DNA of 20,949 bases from Omnitrophica WOR_2 bacterium GWA2_47_8 (GTDB taxonomy: Bacteria > Omnitrophota > Gorgyraeia > Zapsychrales > GWA2-47-8), in NCBI GenBank assembly GCA_001805375.1, contig MHFY01000110.1, forward strand, positions 47,616 through 68,564, given 5' to 3'. Of the stretch, positions 6,286 to 10,937 are shown one piece after another; the stretch's first letter is position 1; every line of letters starts with the position of its first letter. Both the position numbers and the translations under genes were made by a program. A model generated the notes under the pieces. It was not told the origin of the DNA and ran no database searches. It was given only the letters and a program-made list of their open reading frames with translations.

Positions 6286-6615
6286 TTATAAGCTGATCTT
6301 ATCGGCAAAGTAGGAAATAATGGGCAACTTGACGTACTGCCCTTTAAGGACATGAATAATGCCTAAGAAGGACATGACCCCAAAAACAAACATCCCAAAA
6401 TTTAAGACCCAATAAAACGGCGGCAGGATATGCAGGACAAACATCGCCACTTCTCCTAAAAAAAGCACCAACCCCTGCTTTCCGTGCGCGAGAACAAATT
6501 CGTTGTCCTTTTTTAAGATAAGCGGAATGATGCAAAGAATGGACAGATACGAGAGGATAGCAAAAACTTTACCTTCGAGGATTTCTTTTTCGTGGGCCTT
6601 CGGCAACCGGCTCAT
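6286..6615 (-). CDS. Tic20/DUF4870-like small membrane protein
   Basis: A 109-residue protein with three hydrophobic segments (about residues 17-34, 48-66 and 68-90). The LSYLSILCIIPLILKKDNEF motif followed by LAHGKQGLVLFL matches the DUF4870/Tic20-like family: a helix, a charged KKDNEFVxxHxKQGL loop, then further helices. The family lies in the inner membrane and has no firmly established role in bacteria. The ATG overlaps the TGA of the ParA-like gene (ATGA at 6612-6615) and has no strong ribosome site of its own, so its translation is coupled to the ATPase. Such tight coupling suggests the two proteins are needed in proportion, and that the ATPase may act at the membrane. Confidence 0.75.
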   Translation of the reverse strand: MSRLPKAHEKEILEGKVFAILSYLSILCIIPLILKKDNEFVLAHGKQGLVLFLGEVAMFVLHILPPFYWVLNFGMFVFGVMSFLGIIHVLKGQYVKLPIISYFADKISL

Positions 6616-7697
6616 TTATCGACTTCGATCAACGAATTGATATCGCCAAAAGAATTGCGCTCTTGGCGTGGGTTTTGCGGATCTTCCTGCCATTTACCAT
6701 CCACAATGAACTGATATTTATGAACCCCGGGATTTAACGGGAGCTGGACGGTCCATTCGCCGTTTTCGGTCCTCATCCGGCAGGATTCATCCAAGGACCA
6801 GTCATTGAAACTGCCCGTAATATAAACCGATTGGGCTTCGGGGGCGAACAAACGGAATGTCGTGATCAGCGGAGATTTCTGCACTTCTTGTTTGACCAAG
6901 GTCTGCATTTCGGAAGAAAAGTCCTCGGGAGCCGGGGCGCTCTTTTCGGCCTTGATGAGCTCTTTGGCAAGGCTGTAATAATCCTTGGATCCGCGGCAAT
7001 ATTTATCAAAATTGATAACGGTCTGGCCCATGACAGCGGATTCTTTAAGTTTGACATTGACATGAATGATCGTATCCAACAGGACATTCTTGAACTGGTC
7101 TTTGATCTTTTCAAGCATCGAAAAAGAATGCCGAAGCCGGGAATCGAACATGGTGATCAGGATACTGCTTTGGATCGGATGATTCAGCCGGTCGCGGATC
7201 AAATGAACGATATCCATTAAATGGTCCACGCCTTGCAGAGAAAAACGGCTGGTCTCGACCGGGATCATCACCTCATCACTGGCGCGGAGGGCATTGACAG
7301 TCAAAAAACCTAAACTCGGCGGGCAGTCGATCAGGATATAGTCATATTGGTCTTTTAAGGGCTTTATGATCTCCGTAAGTTTGAGCTCGCGCCCGATCTC
7401 ATCGGCCAATTCCTGCTCGAGGGTCCCGACTAAAATATTCGATGGGGCAATGTCAAAGTTGGCCTCCACGTTTTTAATGATATTTTCAATGCGCAGCTTT
7501 CGCGGGGTTAACCGGGAGATAACATTGTACAAACTATTTTGTCCGTCGATGTTCAAACCAAGGGTCGCGTGCGCTTGAGGATCCAGATCCACCAGAAGCG
7601 TCCTTCGGCCGTTCAACGCCAGCGTTGAGGCCAAATTGATTGCGGTCGTTGTTTTACCGCATCCACCTTTTTGATTGGCTATGGAGATAATCCTCAT
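6612..7697 (-). CDS. ParA/MinD-type ATPase fused to CBM48 glycogen-binding domain
   Basis: A 361-residue two-domain protein. Residues 1-250 are a ParA/Soj ATPase with a deviant Walker A KGGCGKTT (10-17, including the signature lysine K10), the A' motif VDLDPQA (36-42) and Walker B YILIDCPPS (D124). This class dimerises on ATP and usually binds DNA or membrane to position cargo. After a linker (about 250-275), residues 277-359 are an E-set/CBM48 domain like the AMPK beta-subunit glycogen-binding domain. It has VYITGSFNDW, GVHKYQFIVDGKW and GDINSLIEV. W300, W336 and N354 match sugar-stacking residues of the AMPK domain; the usual lysine is Q329. ParA proteins are normally about 250-290 residues and lack this tail. 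No parB-like partner is present. The start ATG 7697 has AAGGA six bases upstream. The gene overlaps the next by four bases. Confidence 0.9.
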   Translation of the reverse strand: MRIISIANQKGGCGKTTTAINLASTLALNGRRTLLVDLDPQAHATLGLNIDGQNSLYNVISRLTPRKLRIENIIKNVEANFDIAPSNILVGTLEQELADEIGRELKLTEIIKPLKDQYDYILIDCPPSLGFLTVNALRASDEVMIPVETSRFSLQGVDHLMDIVHLIRDRLNHPIQSSILITMFDSRLRHSFSMLEKIKDQFKNVLLDTIIHVNVKLKESAVMGQTVINFDKYCRGSKDYYSLAKELIKAEKSAPAPEDFSSEMQTLVKQEVQKSPLITTFRLFAPEAQSVYITGSFNDWSLDESCRMRTENGEWTVQLPLNPGVHKYQFIVDGKWQEDPQNPRQERNSFGDINSLIEVDK

Positions 7698-7803
7698 GTG
7701 ATCCTTGCCTCCCTCTGGTTGGAAAAGCGTTTAAAATTTTAATGTTCGCCCGGAGAACTATTAGCACTATGTTACCTAAACTGCATCTAGAGGGACACAG
7801 TGC

Positions 7804-7856
7804 AATACCTTATTCCTCTAAAATAAACAGATCAAAAATTAAGGCAATAAGGTATT
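7804..7856. repeat. 11-bp inverted repeat across a stop codon
   Basis: AATACCTTATT (7804-7814) and AATAAGGTATT (7846-7856) are perfect reverse complements 31 bases apart. The right arm includes most of the stop codon of the 7855-8433 gene. The loop is long and no U-run follows, so it is more likely a processing or regulatory stem than a classical terminator. The remaining bases up to the ParA start hold no feature I can identify with confidence. Confidence 0.5.
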
Positions 7857-8433
7857 AACTGGAAAAACTTACTTCATCGATCAAGACGGCGCCTTTTTTC
7901 TTCTCGGTATTCCAGGCTTCAAAAACAAAAGAAACATCGATCAAATTTGACCAATCGCTGATCGATCCGAATTCCTTGACCGGGATACTGAATTTTTTCC
8001 ATTCACGGTCGACATTATGGATAAAATAAAAAGCACTTTCTTGTTTTGCGTTACGAATGACTATCTTAATAACTCCCGGGTGGCCTTCCTCTAAACCGCG
8101 TATTGAAAAATTCAGTTGCTCATATCGGGTCAGATCAATTTTAGGGATCGTCAGCGAAAATGTTTTAACGGATGGGTAAGGTTCATTAAGGTCGTATCTA
8201 ACCCGTATCGGGCCGTTGTTTAAGGCAAAGATAACGTGGCTGTGCAGCGATTCAGCCCGATGCGTTAAAAAGGCCGTTAAACCGTAAAAAGAACTCGCCA
8301 GGATGATGACAGCAATAACCAGATTGATCCCCAGCCAGGCGGCGTTGAACTGCTTTTTCTTCTTCTCTTCAGTTTTATTTCTTTTGCCTAAATAAACTTG
8401 GGCTAAGTGATTATATATTTCGTCTCGTGTCAT
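7855..8433 (-). CDS. Membrane-anchored beta-sandwich (CBM11/galactose-binding-like) protein
   Basis: A 192-residue protein. A basic cytosolic N-terminus (residues 1-31, ending in a KTEEKKKKQF run) precedes one membrane helix (about 35-55). An exported beta-rich domain (about 65-192) follows, with IRVRYDLNEP, LTRYEQLNFSIRG, DREWKKFSIPVKEF and a closing KGAVLIDEVSF. That pattern (paired strands, a W-x-K-x-F-x-I-P strand and a final IDEVxF strand) is typical of galactose-binding-like/CBM11-type sandwiches. They often bind glycans, but no ligand can be assigned. I chose ATG 8433; a TTG three codons earlier (8442) is possible. No clear ribosome site precedes either. It lies 157 bases before the ParA-CBM48 gene on the same strand, so a shared carbohydrate theme is plausible. 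Confidence 0.7.
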   Translation of the reverse strand: MTRDEIYNHLAQVYLGKRNKTEEKKKKQFNAAWLGINLVIAVIILASSFYGLTAFLTHRAESLHSHVIFALNNGPIRVRYDLNEPYPSVKTFSLTIPKIDLTRYEQLNFSIRGLEEGHPGVIKIVIRNAKQESAFYFIHNVDREWKKFSIPVKEFGSISDWSNLIDVSFVFEAWNTEKKKGAVLIDEVSFSS

Positions 8434-8442
8434 ACGGCTCAA

Positions 8443-8665
8443 TCTATATTATTAGCAAGCAACTGCTTACTAAATATTATTATTAATAAAATTACTTTAT
8501 TTATAGTTATATTAACAAATAAACTTGCAATTCAAAGAATAAATTGATTTTTTTTATTTGTTGAGCTTGCCGGTTACCGTCGAGAAAATAAAATGCGGAT
8601 CAAAAATCTCCGAAGGAAGATACGCAGCGGCTAAAATACATTGGAAAAGCATTTAGAGGACAAAA
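8443..8665. other. AT-rich intergenic stretch, no gene seen
   Basis: Between the porin terminator and the 8433 gene start, the first 110 bases are very AT-rich and presumably hold the promoter of the minus-strand gene, but no clean -35/-10 pair stands out. AGCAAGC and GCTTACT (near 8453-8473) make a small imperfect hairpin. The remainder is mixed sequence with no convincing open frame, RNA motif or repeat. Confidence 0.5.
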
Positions 8666-8707
8666 TTTAAAGCCCCTGCCCGCATTTAAGCGGGCAGGGG
8701 CTTTAAA
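8666..8707 (-). terminator. Strong intrinsic terminator of the porin-like gene
   Basis: A perfect 18-bp inverted repeat (8666-8683 with 8690-8707) with a 6-base loop and a GC-rich core (GCCCCTGCCCGC). It begins 22 bases after the stop codon, and on the minus strand the stem ends in TTTAAA followed by TTTTG. This is the clearest terminator in the window. Because the stem is near-symmetric it may also work on the plus strand. Confidence 0.85.
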
Positions 8708-8729
8708 ACAGTACTTAAACCGCCAACGA

Positions 8730-10148
8730 TTAGAATTTCACATCAACGTTAGCTAAGTATTGACTCGCAACTTCATTGTTAGCTGCTGTAAAGAACTCAC
8801 CGGGTGTAAACCAGCCCATATTAAGACCGATCTGGACATCTTCGGTATAATCATAGGCGAGGTCGACATCGACTTCATAACCGATCGTCTTATTCGTTGT
8901 AACTGCTGGGTTGCTGATACCGGCTGCGGTGTTGGGCTGTCGCATTTTAAAAGGACAGCTTGTCCCAAAACAGTTATTGCCGGGCGTTCCATCCGTGACC
9001 GATTTATCCAGCCAGAGCCACGTTCCAGTAACTTTGGTGGTCAGATCTTCGATCGGATTAACTTGAGCTGAAGCCATGACAATATGGGAATTCGTCAGAT
9101 CAAACAGCGTGTTGTAGACTGTTCCGCTTGCTTGATTTTCAAACAGCGGATCCCATCCATGATAATCATCGCTTTGAGCTCCGGTATAATCGGGATTTTT
9201 GTCGCCTGTTGTATAGGTGTAAACACCGGTAACAACGGGACTCCACTTTGCCAATTGCTCAAACGGTAACATATAATTGGTAATGAGCTGAGCACCCAAG
9301 GCGCCTCTATCCTGGTTGTCGACACGAGCTGTTCCGGCTGTATGGGTGGTGGCTTTGTTACCGAATTGACCGGCAACCTCGCCCTGCACATTTAACCCTT
9401 TGATAGGATTAGTGCTGGCACGAAGACCGGGGACATAAAGCGTATCTGCTTTGAGTCCATCTGTTGAACCATCAATGCCGGTGCTTCTATCGATCCTGGC
9501 AAAGAAGTATGATTCAACAACAGAGTCCCAAGAATCACCCAACTTATAATTGAGATTGGTACCCAAAAGATTGACATCATCGTTCTGGGCGCCAGTCGTC
9601 ACATTAATGTTGGAATCGATCTTTGAAGCTAACAATTCCACGGTTAATGGATTGTAGTCAAAGATCAAGCGGACTGCATCTTGAGCTGTTCTTAGGGTAA
9701 GGTCCTCAGCAACGCCAGAAAGACCACTGGCGCCTGAAATATTATTATTGGTCCCACCCGAATCAACGATGAAACTGTTGCCGTAAGCGAAACTTTGACG
9801 GCCGACAACAACAGTCAGCGGAGAATATAACATTTCTCTTAACGTGACAAAAGCCAAATTAAGATCAATATCATTATCTTCTGCAGTCTGTGCTTCCTCT
9901 CCCCAAACTCTTTCATTAAGAAGAGCGACGGTCGCGGAAACGTTTTCCGAAAGGTCGGCATCAACTCTTAATGTGGTTTGAGTAAGGAAAAGGTTCTGAT
10001 TATCACCTTCGGTGATAAGGCTGAACTGATCACGTACAAGGTAAGTAGAATCGATCGATCCACCAACCTTGATGTTCTGTACGCTCGCAAAAGCTGGAAC
10101 AGCCGCTAGGGCTATTACAACCAATGCTAAGAGTATCTTTTTTGTCAT
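8730..10148 (-). CDS. Outer-membrane porin-like beta-barrel (alginate-export-like)
   Basis: A 472-residue precursor. A Sec signal peptide (residues 1-21, MTKKILLALVVIALAAVPAF, cleaved after AFA) is followed by a mature part made of alternating polar/apolar strands, for example LRVDADLSENVSATVALLNE, PLTVVVGRQSFAYG and VDLAYDYTEDVQIGLNMGW. It ends in VDVKF, the terminal phenylalanine read by the BAM assembly machinery. The layout resembles alginate-export/DUF-type barrels that use a VGRQ-like strand, so it is probably a channel for small solutes. Two cysteines in a CFGTSC loop could form a disulfide. The start is ATG 10148, six bases after AAGGAG; the in-frame ATG at 10163 overlaps that ribosome site and is unlikely. 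It has its own promoter, a long structured leader and a strong terminator, so it is monocistronic and probably abundant. Confidence 0.88.
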   Translation of the reverse strand: MTKKILLALVVIALAAVPAFASVQNIKVGGSIDSTYLVRDQFSLITEGDNQNLFLTQTTLRVDADLSENVSATVALLNERVWGEEAQTAEDNDIDLNLAFVTLREMLYSPLTVVVGRQSFAYGNSFIVDSGGTNNNISGASGLSGVAEDLTLRTAQDAVRLIFDYNPLTVELLASKIDSNINVTTGAQNDDVNLLGTNLNYKLGDSWDSVVESYFFARIDRSTGIDGSTDGLKADTLYVPGLRASTNPIKGLNVQGEVAGQFGNKATTHTAGTARVDNQDRGALGAQLITNYMLPFEQLAKWSPVVTGVYTYTTGDKNPDYTGAQSDDYHGWDPLFENQASGTVYNTLFDLTNSHIVMASAQVNPIEDLTTKVTGTWLWLDKSVTDGTPGNNCFGTSCPFKMRQPNTAAGISNPAVTTNKTIGYEVDVDLAYDYTEDVQIGLNMGWFTPGEFFTAANNEVASQYLANVDVKF

Positions 10149-10154
10149 TTTTTT

Positions 10155-10160
10155 CTCCTT
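10155..10160 (-). promoter_or_regulatory. Ribosome binding site of the porin-like gene
   Basis: AAGGAG with a 6-base all-A spacer to ATG 10148. It includes codons 2-3 of the longer reading from 10163, which therefore should not be used. Confidence 0.85.
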
Positions 10161-10205
10161 CATGAGAATTATGAATAATCAATTTGTTGAATTTATATAG
10201 ATCTA

Positions 10206-10243
10206 GGTCTATCTATTTTCCTAGATAGTTCACGTTATAGACC
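10206..10243 (-). promoter_or_regulatory. Competing stems in the porin leader
   Basis: CTATCTA (10209-10215) pairs perfectly with TAGATAG (10222-10228) over a 6-base loop. GGTCTAT (10206-10212) can instead pair perfectly with ATAGACC (10237-10243). The two stems share 10209-10212 and exclude each other, 45-90 bases before the ribosome site. Confidence 0.4.
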
Positions 10244-10251
10244 TGTTTCTT

Positions 10252-10308
10252 TGACGATTTCCGACGACTAATTTGCATCCCTCCTTTCCAGTCAGATTGA
10301 AATCATCA
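10252..10308 (-). promoter_or_regulatory. Structured domain of the porin 5' leader
   Basis: On the minus strand, UGAUGAUUUC (10308-10299) pairs with GAAAUCGUCA (10261-10252), ten pairs with one G-U. Within it UGACU (10294-10290) pairs with AGUCG (10269-10265). The enclosed loop exposes GGAAAGGAGGG, a purine-rich ribosome-site-like stretch. It does not match any riboswitch class I know. Candidate RNA regulator or stabiliser. Confidence 0.45.
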
Positions 10309-10330
10309 CAGGGGAATTTAAAGTATGTTC

Positions 10331-10359
10331 ATTCTCACATAGGTGTACAGGAGTGTCAA
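10331..10359 (-). promoter_or_regulatory. Promoter of the porin-like gene
   Basis: On the minus strand TTGACA (10354-10359) is separated by 17 bases from GAGAAT (10331-10336), which is preceded by TGT as an extended -10. The predicted start near 10324 gives a leader of about 175 bases. It is the best promoter in the window. Confidence 0.75.
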
Positions 10360-10363
10360 GAAA

Positions 10364-10458
10364 TTTTAAAAATATTTTTGGATGTTGTGCTGCAGCATGG
10401 TTTTATGAAAATTGGGGTCTTTTTTGACTAAAAATATGAACATGTGCCAAAATTTAAC
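10364..10458. other. Short intergenic stretch with no recognised gene
   Basis: AT-rich sequence upstream of the porin promoter. The only structure is the perfect 10-bp palindrome TGCTGCAGCA at 10388-10397. No open frame or RNA gene is supported here. Confidence 0.5.
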
Positions 10459-10459
10459 A

Positions 10460-10700
10460 TGCGCCTGGTCCTTCTACGCTCAAATACTTTCCTGCCTGCC
10501 GGCAGGCAGGCGTGTTTGAGCTTCGTAGGACCATCCGGAATGGCCTTACCGCCTATTCCTTCGAAGCGCCAACCTGTCTGCCGACAGGCAGGCGTGCAAA
10601 CTTTGGCGCGTAGAAGAATCCTGCTTCGCTAAAATGTATTCACATTTAGCTTCGCAGGACTAACTCCTTCGAAGCCAAAGGCGAAAGCACTTTGGCGAAG
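10460..10700. repeat. Cluster of four intergenic hairpins next to tRNA-Arg
   Basis: Four consecutive imperfect hairpins. (1) 10466-10533 has outer arms TGGTCC/GGACCA, CTCAAA/TTTGAG, and the perfect 20-bp palindrome CCTGCCTGCCGGCAGGCAGG at 10491-10510. (2) 10566-10609 has arms GCGCCAA/TTGGCGC around a degenerate copy of that palindrome (10573-10592). (3) 10619-10659 has arms TCCTGC/GCAGGA plus CTAAAATG/CATTTAG. (4) 10667-10700 has arms CTTC/GAAG and GCCAAAG/CTTTGGC. Recurrent words such as TTCGAAG, CTTCGTAGGAC and CTTCGCAGGAC link them. This looks like a cluster of dispersed palindromic repeats rather than genes. Confidence 0.75.
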
Positions 10701-10705
10701 AAGAG

Positions 10706-10779
10706 TGCGCCTGGACCGAATCGAACGGTCAACCTAGGCCTTAGGAGAGCCTCGCTCTATCCAATTGAGCTACAGGCGC
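10706..10779 (-). tRNA. tRNA-Arg (anticodon CCU)
   Basis: A 74-base cloverleaf on the minus strand. The acceptor stem is GCGCCTG/CAGGCGC with discriminator A. The D arm is GCTC-AATTGGATA-GAGC. The anticodon stem is AGGCT/GGCCT (last pair T-G) with loop CTCCTAA, giving anticodon CCT, which reads AGG arginine codons. The variable loop is AGGTT and the T arm is GACCG-TTCGATT-CGGTC. All invariant bases (T8, TTCGA in the T loop, T33, purine 37) are present. CCA is not encoded (CTC follows the discriminator), so it must be added enzymatically. It sits in a repeat-rich gap between the TPR glycosyltransferase and the porin gene. Confidence 0.96.
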
Positions 10780-10809
10780 AGATTACCTTATAATTTATGT
10801 AGAAATATC

Positions 10810-10848
10810 TGCGCCGGCCGTCCCGAGCAGGGTCGAGGGACAGGCGCA
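10810..10848. repeat. Hairpin repeating the tRNA acceptor-end word
   Basis: TGCGCC (10810-10815) pairs with GGCGCA (10843-10848), and TCCC (10821-10824) with GGGA (10837-10840), enclosing GAGCAGGGTCGA. Its right end CAGGCGCA repeats the first eight bases around the tRNA 5' end (10773-10780). It lies immediately upstream of the tRNA. Confidence 0.55.
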
Positions 10849-10853
10849 TAAAA

Positions 10854-10929
10854 AAAGATTAAGAAGCCGGAAGTTAGAGGTCAGAAGTCAGAAAAACAGG
10901 CCTTTTCTGACTTCTTGCCTCTGGCTTCT
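10854..10929 (-). terminator. Terminator-like long hairpin after the TPR glycosyltransferase
   Basis: AGAAGTCAGAAAA (10883-10895) pairs with TTTTCTGACTTCT (10903-10915) over a 7-base loop. The stem extends imperfectly through AGAGG/CCTCT to AGAAGCC (10862-10868) with GGCTTCT (10923-10929). On the minus strand it ends in CTTAATCTTTTTTTA. The stop codon at 10938 is nine bases away, so it ends the transcript from the glyQS side. Confidence 0.7.
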
Positions 10930-10937
10930 GATTTCGA

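Noticed and set aside
6612..7697. Chromosomal parABS locus
   Set aside because: No parB gene or parS-like 16-bp palindrome in the window, and the glycan-binding tail is foreign to chromosomal ParA.
8567..8660. c-di-GMP or other riboswitch upstream of the 8433 gene or porin terminator
   Set aside because: Checked by eye for GEMM-type conserved blocks on both strands; none are present in order.
10149..10163. Earlier ATG for the porin-like protein (five extra residues)
   Set aside because: Its codons 2-3 are the AAGGAG ribosome site of the ATG at 10148, and the signal peptide is standard from that second ATG.
10444..10632. Plus-strand open frame of 62 codons
   Set aside because: Lies inside the hairpin cluster; the translation is just the palindromic repeats, with no ribosome site.
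10460..10700. CRISPR array
   Set aside because: Repeats are palindromes of different lengths and sequence, not regular direct repeats with unique spacers, and no cas gene is present.
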